Shown here: piece after piece, positions 35,441 through 47,610 of the stretch
Layout: each line of letters starts with the position of its first letter
How positions within the stretch are numbered: position 1 is the first letter of the stretch
The notes under the pieces: model-generated
Seen by the model: the letters and a program-made list of their open reading frames with translations, nothing else
Told to the model about the DNA's origin: nothing
The model's database searches: none
NCBI GenBank assembly: GCA_946800325.1
Contig: OX326959.1
Location: forward strand, 40,848,908 to 40,912,907
Reading direction: 5' to 3'
Source: Luzula sylvatica
Taxonomy: Eukaryota; Streptophyta; Magnoliopsida; Poales; Juncaceae
Length of the DNA stretch: 64,000 nucleotides
Program-made: the position numbers and the translations under genes

Positions 35441-35710
35441 AGGTCAACAAATTTCCAGGAAATGGTTTCTCTGATTTTGCAACTGGAAATGTGTTCAAGG
35501 ATTTCTATTCCAACTTCATCATGGAATTAATGGAAATCAAGGGTTCTTATTTGTTTAGTGTTAAGTTCATATGGTTGTTATTGAGAGTATTTAGGATTAG
35601 TTTTTTTCATTTTTTAGGGAAAATATCCTCATATATTGTATGAACTTATAAATATTTCAATAAAGCAATAGAAGTAGGATTTAAGAGCGTACTTTATTTT
35701 TAACAAAAAA

Positions 35711-35723
35711 TATAATTTAGGAA
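35711..35723. repeat. Target-site duplication of the plus-strand LINE (right)
   Basis: TATAATTTAGGAA directly after the A-run; partner of 11154-11166. Confidence 0.85.
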
Positions 35724-36571
35724 GTCCTGGTTTCAAAATTAATGTTTTTCTTTTGCAAAATCTATTTCGAACTTCTCCTTTATGCAACTTTTTAAAATTC
35801 AATAAATAAAAAATAGAACTTGTAGGAGCACGTTTCGTGTTCTGAGTTTCTGAGCTCTACATTAAAAACTAGTCATGTTATCATCAAAGATGTATATATT
35901 CTTTATAATATCGTATGGAATAAAATTTTTCGATTTATACATATGGAATAATTTATCCCGATCGTTTTGAAGTTCTGAGTCTTCATTCCAACCCAAAAGT
36001 TTAATAAATCAGAAAATATTGAAAAGGACACTGGATTTTGGGGAAACTTCAAGCCGGAAAAATTTTAACTTTCCTACAAAAGGAGCATTTATAAAAAAAC
36101 TAGAGGAGCGATATATACCCCCTATATCTCTCTTCCACATTTCTTGATGACTTGGCAATTTTTTAAATCTTAATTATATATCATAATTTATGATTTGACA
36201 TCCTAATTTATGTTTTAATTATTTTATTTTATGGTTTGACATCTCATGAAAATGTCGAACCATAAATTATGATGTTAATTTTCATGGTGTTAAACATTAT
36301 CCACGTCATCTAAGTCTTGCCGGAAAGAATTTGATGGTATGTCCAACATCTATACCTTACATAAAACAGCATACCTCCGTATAAAACAATAAACTTTTTC
36401 AATAGTTTGTCATTCAAAAATTGACACGTGTATAAGTCTATAAGTCAAAGGTCTTTATATCCATGCATCCAAATACCAAACCCAATCAAATAATTACATT
36501 TTTGCAAAAAAAAAAAAAAGAAAAATCAAATAATTACCCGCATATGTCCCAACTTTATAATAGCAAATTTA
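35724..36571. other. AT-rich intergenic sequence with a possible MITE fragment
   Basis: No gene seen. At about 36130-36345 lie palindromic words (CATAATTTATGATTTGACAT, GTTAAACATTATCCACGTCATC, GGTATGTCCAACATC) that also occur, inverted or direct, at 47285-47470 and 50515-50680. They suggest a small dispersed MITE family whose ends I could not define. Confidence 0.35.
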
Positions 36572-36572
36572 T

Positions 36573-36738
36573 CTCCCTTTAAAAAAAGAATGGTTTTGTG
36601 TTCCCACAAAAGAACACCTCATCACTTATGAATAGTGAAGAGATGGATGTCAAATCTCTCTTTAAAATAAGAATGGTTTTGTGTTCCCACAAAAGAACAC
36701 CTCATCACTTATGAATAGTGAAGAGATGGATGCCAAAT
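36573..36738. repeat. 83-bp tandem duplication at the Helitron 5' end
   Basis: Two nearly identical 83-bp units (36573-36655, 36656-36738) with GTTCCCACAAAAGAACACC and TTATGAATAGTGAAGAGATG. A third partial unit occurs at about 37130-37170. Confidence 0.85.
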
Positions 36739-36929
36739 AGTTCAATTCTTCAACAAAAAATATTACACATTTAATTATACCAAAAAATTACACATTTCAT
36801 TATATTACACATTTAATTATTTTTATATTACACATTTAATTATTTTCATATTTGTTTGATGATATATTTATTACACATTTCATTCTATTACACATTTAAT
36901 TATTTTTATATTCCAGATTTAATTATTTT

Positions 36930-37425
36930 CATATTTGTTTGATGATATATTTCGCATTGTATTAATTTAATTTATGATACTATATTACACAAACACAATG
37001 ATTATTTTCGATGCCAAATAACTCTCTTATTTTTCTTTTCTTTTTTAGAATTATATTTGTTTTATTCATGATATTATATTACACAAACACAATGATTTCT
37101 TCCTTTTCTTTTCTTTTTTAGAATTATATTTGTCACTTGTGAATAGTGAAGAGATAGATGCCAAATAGTCCTCTTCATCAACAAAAAATATTACACATAT
37201 AATTATTTTCATACTTGTTTTATTCAATATTCTTCAACAAAAAATATTACACCTTTAATTATACAAAAAAAATACACATTTCATTATATTACATATGTAA
37301 TTATTTTCATATTTGTTTGATGATACATTTCGCATTGTATTAATTTAATTTATGATACTATATTACACAAACACAATAATTATTTTAGAAGCCAAATAAC
37401 TCTCTTATTTTTCTTTTCTTTTTTA
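36930..37425. repeat. Direct repeat of about 115 bp in AT-rich DNA
   Basis: The segment from CATATTTGTTTGATGATA through TTTATGATACTATATTACAC and CTCTTATTTTTCTTTTC occurs at 36930-37047 and 37308-37424. TTACACATTTAATTATTTT words fill the space. Confidence 0.7.
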
Positions 37426-37606
37426 TATTACACATTTAATTAATATATAATTATTTTATTTTTATTAGTTTTCTTTATGACTATAATTATATTTATTATT
37501 TATTTTTCAAGTATGTGTATGTTCTTTTGTATGTTATTTATTTTTCTAATATGTGTATCAACCACTTATTTGAGTTTGTGTATTTAATGCACAATAATTT
37601 ATTTAA

Positions 37607-38483
37607 GGGAAATTTTCAAAAAACCCCCTATCTTTTTTGGATATTCTAAAAAAACCCCTATATTTTTGGAAACTCCAAAAAAACCCCTCTACCAAACTTT
37701 TATTTTCAAATACTCCCCTATAGGGGTTAAAACTAACCATTGATGGTGTTAAAAAAAAAAATTTGACCAAAATACCCTTCTATTTTCATATGCATATTTT
37801 TGTTATTTTTTCATTAATTTTATTAATTTTAAAAAAAGTCATAAATAATTTTTAACATATAATGATTTCACAAAAATAAAATTATTAAATGTTGTATTTG
37901 TATAATTTTAATATTTCATTTATTATTCATGAAAAACTAACATCAGATAATAATAAAATAAACACCTTGAAAATATACTGAAAGAAAAATATTTTTTTAA
38001 ACATCTATTTTAATTTTATTTTTGTTCTTCTTTTATGTATGCTTTTAATAGATTCATGATATTTTAATTTTTAAATATTTGCAAGGTGTTCTTTTAATAT
38101 TGTTGTTCATCGTATTATTATTTTATGTTATTTTTTCAATAAAAAGTTATGAAAGTCAAATATATGTAATGTATGAAATATTAAAATTATATAAATATAA
38201 CATATGACAATTATTTTTTAAAAATTATTATAAGCAAAAAAGAAATTAGGACTTTTTTAAAATTAATACAAATAAAAAAAACATTATTTTAATTACTAAA
38301 TATGCAAAATGAAGGGTATTTTGGTCATAAAAAAATATTTAACACCATCCATAGTTAATTTTAACCCCATAGGGGGGTATTTGAAAATAAAAATTTGGTA
38401 GAGGGGGTTTTTTGGAGTTTCCAAAAAGATAGGTGGTTTTTTAGAATATCCAAAAAAGATAGGGAGTTTTTTGAAAATTTCCC
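37607..38483. mobile_element. MULE-type MITE with ~190-bp inverted repeats
   Basis: The ends GGGAAATTTTCAAAAAAC and its inverse start long terminal inverted repeats (37607-37800 and 38305-38483). Both contain runs of C or G breaking AAAAAAC words. The perfect 9-bp duplication TTTATTTAA flanks it (37598-37606, 38484-38492), the size made by Mutator-like transposases. The interior is AT-rich and non-coding. Confidence 0.85.
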
Positions 38484-38662
38484 TTTATTTAATTATTTGG
38501 AAAAAAGTAATACCATTCTTGATCTAATAATTATATTGTATCTAATGTTCATTAATTTATTTAGCTATACAAAAAAAATAGTATCATTATTGATCTAACA
38601 ATTATATATAATTTGACTATTTATATATTAAACTCGCCGCGAAGCGCGAACAATTCTCCTAG

Positions 38663-40633
38663 TGAAATAAATAACATATTGAAGAAATCATACTATAAAT
38701 AACATATTGAAGAAATAAATAACAATTATTTATTTAGCTATACACCAGGCTCGTCGCCCACAATTTCATATCAAACTATGAAGAAATCATGAACTACACT
38801 ATATTTATGAATTTCAATAATCCATTACTTTACAAAAAAAAAGTTACAATTAATAAATATCATTAATTTGTGATTATAATTTTTTAAGATATCTCACACA
38901 ATATATGTGAATAGTTGAATCACAAATACTTAGTTGTGATTATAAATTTATTTAGCATTATCAGATTTATTGGGCAAATTAATTCAATTAAAATAAATAT
39001 CATAATTTATTTTACTACATTTTAAATAAATTACAATTTGCTCACACAAAATTTACAATAACATGTGTATTGGATTATATTTAATTAAAAAAATCAACCA
39101 ACACTGCTTACAATAGCATAAATTTAATTTTTATATTTTATAACTAATAAATTATAATTTTAACATGTGAAAAATTTACTAACTTGCGAATAATTAAAAG
39201 TTGATTGGCTAAATCAAATGTGTTTTAATTATTCAGTTTGGACAATTCAAAATTTTAGTAATAACAGGAGTATATTAACACTTTAAAGTGATTAAATAGT
39301 TCAAGTGAAAATTTAACGCATGACATAGAAATAAATAAAAGTCGGGTCATTTCAGCTTGCGGTTCATTTCGATTTGCAGGTCATTCGTACCGCAGGTTGT
39401 TCGGTTTGCGAGTTATTCGGTTTTGGGTCATTTTGGTTTTCGGATCATTCAGTTCCGGATTGTTTAGTTTTTCGGGTCGTTTCGATTTTCGAATCATCCG
39501 CATCGTTTCGATTTTCGGGTAGTTTTAGTTTTCGAGTTGTTTGGTTCCAAATCGTTTCAGTTTTTGGATCGTTCGGTTCCGGGTCATTATTGTTTTCGGG
39601 TTGTTCGATTCAGGGTCTTTCTGTTTTCGGGTCGTTCGTGTTTTAGAATATTCTATTTTTTTGTTTCTAAGAAAATATTTTCCGAGTCATGCGTATTCTG
39701 AAATTATTCTAATAGAGATCAATTCAAGTTTTGGTGAAATAGAAATATCATATTGACAATTTAGGGTCATTCAGATTTTATAAACATAGTTCATTTATAT
39801 TTCACTGTTCATTTGTATTTGGTATAAAATCTAAATAATAATTATAATATGATATGGTTTTTTTAATTTCAATGCTTACATTCAATTACCAATATACATC
39901 ATTTTTAGCATGATTATACGATTATGTTTTTAGACACCTTGTAGCAATAAAATATAATATTTTTAAAAAAATATATCGTTCGAGTCATAGGGTCATAGGT
40001 GTTTTCGAAAATTGGGGTTTGGGACCATTAGGGTTTCTAATTAGTTCGGTCTCTGGTCATTTCGAGTTTCGGATAGTTGGGGTTTAGGGTCATTCGATTT
40101 CGCGTCCGGATCATTCAGTTTCGGCTCAATTTTGTTCAAGGACCATTGACTTAAAAAAAGTTGATTCGGTTCAAGTTCGTATTTGGACAAACTAAATCGT
40201 TTTTTTGGATCGTATATATTTTGAGTAAACACAAACTTAATAACAATTATTTGAATATATATAAAGTTGGTTCATCACGTGCCTAGATTAATATAATTAA
40301 AAGTTAAATAATCAAATTTCACAATAAATAATATTTTTTATATATATGAATTTGATTTGAGTAAATTAAAATTTTATTGAGAATTGGATAATTAATTCTG
40401 ACAACTCTTAATTCGTGTCAGAGTACAAGTTGACATGTATAATTTGACAACAAAACAAATTAAATTAATTTGAACAATTAGATAAGAATGAAAATGAAAA
40501 TTTAATAGTATTTTAGTTTGTATAAATAAAAAATTATTTGTTAAATGACTAAATTTTTTCGTACTAAAAATTAAAATACATAATTTGATGTTTGTTTAAG
40601 TTAGTCACGTGCATAGCACGTGTTGAGAACTAG
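38663..40633 (+). mobile_element. Probable second Helitron, 3' end clear, 5' end undefined
   Basis: The 3' terminus is classic: the perfect hairpin CACGTGC-ATA-GCACGTG (40606-40622), then TGTTGAGAACTAG, then T. The 5' end was not found, so the left limit is arbitrary. The body is non-coding and holds a minisatellite. Confidence 0.55.
39341..39645. repeat. Degenerate ~20-bp minisatellite (TTCGGGTCGTTTCGATTT type)
   Basis: About fifteen irregular units such as TTCGGGTCGTTTCGATTTTC and TTCGGGTCATT. Weaker blocks of the same words occur at 40045-40135 and 55225-55330. An open frame through it is an artefact of the repeat. Confidence 0.75.
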
Positions 40634-43600
40634 TTTTCCATAAAACTATGAAAACAAACAAAACAGAATTGTGTGTGTTCTTTGCAAAATATTTCCATTT
40701 GGATACTTCGTATCAAAATTTTCAAAGGTTTTTCTTTGAACATTTCATTGGCAATTGGAAAATTCGTGTAACCTCTTTGTTTCCGATATCTTCTGTTTTG
40801 CCAGATCTTAAAATTATTTTTCATGCTTAGAATTTTCCTTGTAAATTCCGTAGATTTTTCATTTCCCACATTTTAGTGATATAATTCTGTTATCAAGATA
40901 TTTTGACACTTAAATAATTGTACAAATAAATTAGCTCATTTAAAAAGAAAAAATATATTAAGGCCCTTGCAAGTATGATAAATGTGTCGGGACAATAATT
41001 TGGCTTTTGGCAAAGCGTTTGGGACCAACTTGTGAATTTACAAATTAATTTCATTGATATTTCTTTTTTTCATTTCGAAGGTTTTTTCTTGAAAAAACAT
41101 TTCGTATAATCTCTTCATATTAGTTTCGTTAATGGAAAAAATAATTTTGAAGACTTATTTTTGTGAACTTTGATTAATTTATGGTGAAAATGAATGAATA
41201 ATTTTGTCTAAACATAATAATTATGGTGAAAATGAATATATTATGGAGAAAATGAACATTATATAAAATAATTTCTCATGATACATTCGAAATTATCTTT
41301 TTTGGGGTGCACTGATATCCGGCCTTTAAATGGGTCGACTGGTTGTCGACAACAATTTTTGGCCAATCAGTTCGCCACAAAATATGTGATGACAAGGGGT
41401 GTTTTATTCATTATTTTGAATGTCGGAATCGGACTCGAACACGGCCAGTCAAATCGACTGGGCCGATTAGAACAAGACTCAGTCGACCCGAGAAAAAAAA
41501 TCGGATTTTTTGGTAAATTATTGTTATAAAATGGAAAAACTAACTCGACATTGCAGTCATGGCACATTAAGAAAACTAACTCAAACCCTAAAAGAATACA
41601 ATAATGAATGAAAACAGAATCAACTAACTACATATTTACTCGACATTGCATAACTATCTCTCTAACAAAAATCGGAAACTCGGTTGAAACTCCGCACGGA
41701 CATGGCCGAGTCCGACTTGACTCGGTCGAGTTTTTTTTTGTCTCAGACGAGTCAACGAACCATGGTTCAATTTACGGTGTCGTGTAGTTTTGTTTTACTA
41801 AAAAAATCTACTAAAACAGATATTTCAGTAAAGAAATAAATTGCAATTAAAAATATATAATTGTCGCGTGTAAGACTATATAAATTTCTATTCGAAAAAT
41901 ATATACTGAATATTTAAAAAATATATAACACTATTAGAAAAGTATAACAGTCAAAGCAAAAAAAAATTATATGTTAATTAAAAAGAATATTATTTCTAAA
42001 AGAACATTTTAAAGGTTTCTGATGTATCTTAAAAAATAAATGAAATAATAAAATGATATTAATATGGAAATGTTTAAAATTAATAAAAAAAAGTTTCAAA
42101 AAGTGTTTTTAAATGATTATATATGATTATATATGAGTATAGAAAAATATTTTGGTCCGAAAATATTTAGCATCATGAATAGTTAACTTTAATTTTGATA
42201 GAAAGATATTTGAAAACAAAACTTTGTTACGGAATTAATATTAAAAAATGAGGGGAGTTATTTTTATAAGATAATTCTTGTATTTATAATGGGTGTGTGC
42301 ATATTGATAATTATGAAGATGGGCCGATCCCTGGCCATATACACTTGTGATTATTAGGCCGAGATGAAATTAATTAATTTCAAATACTTGAGCACATTTC
42401 ATGGTCGTAACAAAGAAACTCGTAAATCAAAAAATTTAAGTAACAAAAAGAAGATTAGGAATCATAAAATGAGAAATAGGACCACTCCTGTGAATCTGTG
42501 AATGCACTGATGTCAGTGTAACCATGAAGGAATTATTGGTATATTCACAGTCAAAGTCTTCTCCGTGGTCTTTATCGAAAGTATATGTATCACGTACTAA
42601 AAAATTGAAATTATTATTTATTTATTTATCATGTTCAAATTATTAAAAAAATAATAATGATAATGGCATTTTTTTTTGGTTACGGTGTTTTTTTTTTAAT
42701 TTTATCATTAAACTTCGGAAAGTAGTAACATTTTTTAATCGAAAAGTAGTAATATTTTTAGGAGTCAATTAAGTATTTCTGTGGGATATCTAAATAAACT
42801 GAAAATGATATTAAAGAAAATAATTTAAAAGTATCCAGCTGAATAATATTCGAAAGACATAATATTTTATCATGAATTATTATAAATAATTCTTTTATAA
42901 GCATGATTTTGTAAAAAAAACCGCATTGCCCAAGATTCGAATATGGAATCTCTCCTTATGCCGACATCATCTTTTACCACTGGCCCGATCTTGTTTTAGT
43001 GATTTTTAATTGCTAATTGTTGAACTTAACTCGTCAAGCTGATTTTGGAAGAAAATGTATCTCTTAGGATTTGAACATGACCTCTCATTGTGCTACTATA
43101 TGCCTTCATCATTAGACCAACCTAGACTTTATGTCTTCAAAATTTTACCAACAATTATAACTTGTAAGGACACATGTCAACAACAGTTTCAATTCATTAA
43201 ACTTCTAATTGCTAGCATTTATAAGTGTTACTTGTTAGTAACACTTATAACTTGAAAGAACACGGGTCAAGCGGGAGACCCTCCCCTCCGTGAATTCGAA
43301 AACGAAAATATTTACAATGAAAAAGGAGGTTTTACTCGTTTCAAACACAAATTATTATAATAAAATTATTTATATTTCACCAAGAAAAAGTGGTGTAATG
43401 GTAGAACATGTGTTTAATTCCCCGCCACACACACCCACACAAATTAATTCCTGATCCGCCCCTGCGCGTCAACAACAAGTTCATTTCAAATATAAAGGAA
43501 ATTATTAATTATTAATATTAATTATTGATATGAAAAAACAAATCATAACTATGGCCAGATTAGTTTGTATTGAAGATCATTAGATAAATTATCATAGATA

Positions 43601-44349
43601 GCAACAATATATTAATACTAGACTACTAGTATTCCAACACATATTAGCAATTTAAATAATATATTTCACATATAAATAAATCTGAAAATAATAAATTAAT
43701 ACAAAAATTAAATATTAAAGGAAAAACAATATGTGAACATTAAAAATAATTTCTTGGCAATAAATAATATAAAAATTTATGCAAATTATAAATAATATCA
43801 ACTTAATAGTGAAAGAAAATAATTTAATAAATAATATACAAATTTAATTTAGCATAAACATAAATATAAATTATTTTATATCATATGATTTTTCTTTTTA
43901 ATATATATTTTTAAAAATAACATTACTATTTGATAGGTGTTTATAAGATTAAGAAGTTACTTAGATGGATAAACTATTTTTTTTTTTCATTTCTATTAAT
44001 TTTTTTAAAAGTTAATATTAAATTGGTAAGACTAAAAACACAAATATAATCAACTTAGCAATAAATGGGATTATTATGGTTATATATTTTTAAAAAATAA
44101 ATATAATACTTAAAACTCTATTATGTAAATAAAATACTTAAAATTCTATTATATAAAAATGTAACTTTTGCATTATATTTTTTACATAATATTTTAGAAA
44201 TTCAAATTATGAAAAATAGTATGCATAAACTATGAATATGAATGTCAAAATAAAGAGAAAATTAAAACGAAAAGATTTGATAAATTTTTAAAATAAAATT
44301 TATTAAAATGATATAAATATTTGTATGTATTATAATATTACATATTAAG

Positions 44350-44350
<1 letters not shown>
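40634..44350. other. Gene-free AT-rich intergenic sequence
   Basis: No frame above 90 codons and no recognisable protein. Notable pieces are a GC-richer island at 41320-41500 and 41690-41770 with repeated GACTCGGTCGAGT-like words, and short tRNA-box-like phrases near 43390. I cannot assign either. Confidence 0.4.

Positions 44351-44411
<61 letters not shown>
44351..44411. repeat. (TA)n microsatellite
   Basis: TA run of about 60 bp. Confidence 0.9.
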
Positions 44412-44413
<2 letters not shown>

Positions 44414-44821
44414 CATCTTCCATAGGATTCATATTTTATAATGTAATCTTATGTGAAATAATAAACAATTGAATAAGTTGACCTAGCATGAACCTACATA
44501 ATAATAATGACTTTACGTTATTAATATATGATGTGATTTTATACGAATGCTTAAAACAAGGTGTAAATTAAAAACACTTAAATGGTTACAAACAAAGTAT
44601 GTTTATAAAAAAAAAAATGATTACTCAATAATCTAACTTTTGTTGAATTATCATAATTAATATTTAATATGAATTTTGACGATTTGACACAATAAAATTA
44701 CAAAAATTTGGGTTCAAAATAAAAAGGTAGATAAATTGAAAAAAGAATGAGAAACTGTCGCTGAGTCATTCTCAAATTTAATTGGACCACTCCAACATGC
44801 ACACTCTTGGAGGCCATGGTC

Positions 44822-45354
44822 TAGGGATGTCAATGGGCCGGGTAGAAACCCGAACCCGCGGGTACCCGACCCGAACGGGGCGGGTAATACCTGAAAAAAA
44901 TACCCGAGGGTCGGGTAATACCCGAAAAAAAATACCCGGTCCGGGTTCGGGTTCGGGGGAAATTTTTTACCCGCGGGTATACCCGTTACCCGAACCCGAA
45001 CCCATACCCGAAAAATACCCGAAAATTACCCGAAAATTACCCATAATAAGAAAATTTTGGATGTTTTTTGGATTAATTATTTGTAATATTTGGATTTTTG
45101 ATGTATTTGTACAAGTTGTTTGTTTTATGTATTTAAAATTATTGATAATTTTACGTATTTGTATAATAATTTTTAAATTTTTAATTTTTTTAGATTATTT
45201 ATTAATAATTTTCGGGTAACGGGTTCGGGTTCGGGTATACCCGTTACCCGCGGGTTCGGGTTCGGGTATGGATTTTTACCCGCGGGTATTTTGGGTTCGG
45301 GTTCAAGTATGGGGGAGGATTACCCGAACCCGACCCGCCCCGTTGACATCCCTA
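44822..45354. mobile_element. hAT-type MITE
   Basis: Terminal inverted repeats TAGGGATGTCAATGGG and TAGGGATGTCAACGGG with the perfect 8-bp duplication CCATGGTC (44814-44821, 45355-45362). The sub-terminal regions are full of CGGGTA, TACCCG and CCCGAACCCG repeats, which give high folding potential; the middle is AT-rich. A 145-codon open stretch at 44782-45219 is translated repeat. Confidence 0.9.
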
Positions 45355-45389
45355 CCATGGTCGGTCTCATATATTAATGGATAATTATA

Positions 45390-46307
45390 CTCTTCCCCCC
45401 TCAATTCCCCCCACTATTCACGATGTCATCACTATGGGGTATAGTTTTGATTGTCATCTCTAATTTGTACCTCCCATTTCAATTGACGGGTAATTGTGCT
45501 TTGAATTAACGATTAATTCAAATGTAATTAACATGTAATACAATTGTATTAGTCATCAACATAATTAATAATTTCAATTAACGGTTAATACAATTTACCG
45601 GGTATATATTTGGGAGATATCAATTGACCCCTCATTAGGGATGTCAATGGTGTGGATATTGCCCGAACCGACCCGAACCGTATCCGAAGAAATATCCAGA
45701 TTCGAAAAAAATATCCGGATCCGAGTGGATCCGGATATGGATATGGTTGCTAATTTTAGGATCCGAAACCGGATTCGATATTCGATTTTGGTGCGGGGAC
45801 CGGATCCGTGTTCCGGAACCGGATATTTTTAGGATCCGGATACTCGGAACCGGATTCGAGTATCCGGAACCGGATCCGGATACGTATATTGTATACTATT
45901 TTTATGTATTATATTTGATATTTGTTGAAAAATCATATACAAATTAATGATTTGTGAGTGATTTAAAATCACAATAGTATCCGTTTTAATATAATCATAT
46001 ATATCGTTCATGTCACAATTATATATATGTTTAGCTAAAAAATAAGTTATGATATGATAACATAGTATCCGTTTTAATATCCGAAAAAAACCGTATACGT
46101 ATCTGTATCCGACAATATCTGAACCGTATCCGTATCCCTTTATTATTCGAACCGTATCCGGATCCGGGTAATTCCGTATCCGTATCCGTATCCGAAAAAG
46201 AATATGGATATGGATCTGGATCTGGTATGACCACTATCCGAACCGGATCCGAACCGTTGACACCCCTACCCCTCATATCGTGAATAGTGGGGGAAATTGG
46301 GGCACAG
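45390..46307. mobile_element. Stowaway-like MITE, split by a hAT MITE
   Basis: Ends CTCTTCCCCCCTCAATTCCC and the inverse of CTGTGCCCCAATTTCCCCC share CCCCCACTATTCACGAT. Both ends are bordered by TA. Without the nested element it is about 277 bp, a usual size for this class. A half copy of its end occurs near 59575. Confidence 0.65.
45636..46268. mobile_element. hAT-type MITE nested in the Stowaway-like MITE
   Basis: Starts TAGGGATGTCAATGG; the reverse complement of its end is TAGGGGTGTCAACGG. The perfect 8-bp duplication is CCCCTCAT (45628-45635, 46269-46276). The interior is rich in ATCCGGA and GTATCCG words. Same family type as 44822-45354. Confidence 0.9.
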
Positions 46308-46309
46308 TA

Positions 46310-47460
46310 AATGGCCTCTATATTAATTACCATCACAGTGAAATTGCAATTCGTATGGTTAATGTCTTGGATTATTGGTGATAGTAATAAAAAAGAGGCC
46401 ATTTGTTCGTATGTTTAAATTGATTTTGATCCCAAGAAAGCAACTTAATTATTTTCAATGACCACTAGTTTACTTGACCGCTTATAAAATAGAGGTCATT
46501 TATTCAGCGAGGTTATACCACCACACTTTATCACTTGTACTCAAATTCATTGACCGATCTTGATCACGAGTTCACGACACCATTTTCGAGTTCAAATCTT
46601 GCATTATACGACCACAAATTAGAGTCCTTAATATTGTGATTCTATACAAAATTAATACTTTCATTTCTCTCACTTAATGCAATATTTGTAAATATAACCA
46701 GCATATAATTCACTTGCTGCGTAATAAAAAAATTATTCCTCATAAATCATGATTAATATCTATAATCTTGACAACAATATTTGAATGGTTCAGACTACCG
46801 AAATAACATTACAATTTTTGTTGAGACGGTCAAATATAAAAAATTACACTATAATAATGATAATATATATTTAACCATTACATAAATACACTATTTTTCG
46901 AAAATCTTGGAGGGGTCATGGCCCCTCCCGATCTCTATTAACAACCGTTCCTGATCTTTGTATATATTAGGCAAGCATGACAGTATTTCATCCCACTAGT
47001 CTGACGAGAGCTTTTTTTTAGTCCCATTCAGGTCAAGTCTTCGTGAAATATTATTTTGTTCGCAATAGTTAATGGTTTTTTACGAACTTATGGCCCTGAG
47101 AAAACAATGGATAGATAAACAAATAAACAATATTGATTAGTTTGATTGAAAAACAACAAGAAGAAGAAAGATTCCCGGAATAAGCCATATTCACGAACTA
47201 CAACTATATTAAGCAATTATATATTTTTATTTTGGAGTAGTGATGTATGTCCTTGGTATTCTTCCCCATTCTTAATGACATGACATGATTTTTAGAAAAC
47301 AAATGTTGGACATACTTTCATTTTTTCTCCAAAAGTCTTGATGACGTGAATATGATTTAACATCTTAAAACTAAACATATTAATTCATGATTTGACATTT
47401 TAATTAGATGTCCAATCATAAATAAAGATAATCAAATTATAAATTAAGATCTTAAGTCAA
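46310..47460. other. Gene-free sequence with a remnant of the DUF247 downstream block
   Basis: No gene. At about 47022-47062 the phrase CAGGTCAAGTCTTCGTGAAATATTA resembles phrases at 53720 and 59475 downstream of the two DUF247 copies. This hints at an older copy of that duplicated unit. Confidence 0.35.
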
Positions 47461-47461
47461 T

Positions 47462-47610
47462 AGTTCATAGCCTAATTGGTTGAGTGTGAAGAACAAAAAA
47501 TCATATGTTGTGAGAGGTTGTGAGTTGGATCCTAGTGGCATAAAAAAAAAGTTAGGTGTCAGTAACGAAAGCGATCGTTTGTCGGGTACCATTAAAAAAA
47601 ATTAAAAAAT
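47462..47610 (+). mobile_element. Probable tRNA-derived SINE
   Basis: TAGCCTAATTGGTTGAG resembles an RNA polymerase III A box, and GAGGTTGTGAGTTGGATCC about 40 bp later resembles a B box. An A-rich 3' stretch follows. Target duplications were not clear. Confidence 0.45.

Larger units (their letters stand above)
11167..35710 (+). mobile_element. L1-type LINE split by two LTR retrotransposons
   Basis: Starts inside ORF1 and ends in an A-run at 35705-35710, flanked by a perfect 13-bp duplication that ties together ends 24.5 kb apart. Removing the copia-type element (14422-22543) and the Athila-type element (22781-34681) leaves about 4.5 kb of LINE: ORF1 remnant, ORF2 in three pieces and a 3' UTR (35292-35710). 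About 0.7 kb of ORF2, judged against the other copy, was lost at the Athila junction. Confidence 0.85.
36572..38662 (+). mobile_element. Probable non-autonomous Helitron
   Basis: Begins TCTCCCTTTAAAAAAAG after an A. Ends with a GC-rich hairpin-like GCCGCGAAGCGCG, eleven bases, then CTAG followed by T, which fits the Helitron rule of insertion between A and T without duplication. It contains an 83-bp tandem duplication of its 5' end, AT-rich repeats and a nested MULE-type MITE. No Rep/helicase gene is present. Confidence 0.5.

Noticed and set aside
39374..39756. Two open frames of 71-90 codons
   Set aside because: Translation of the TTCGGGTCGTTTCG minisatellite.
43385..43420. tRNA-like phrase GTGGTGTAATGGTAGAAC
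   Set aside because: Resembles an A box but no B box at the right distance and no cloverleaf could be drawn.
44782..45219. 145-codon frame
   Set aside because: Spans the end of a hAT MITE and its CGGGTA repeats.
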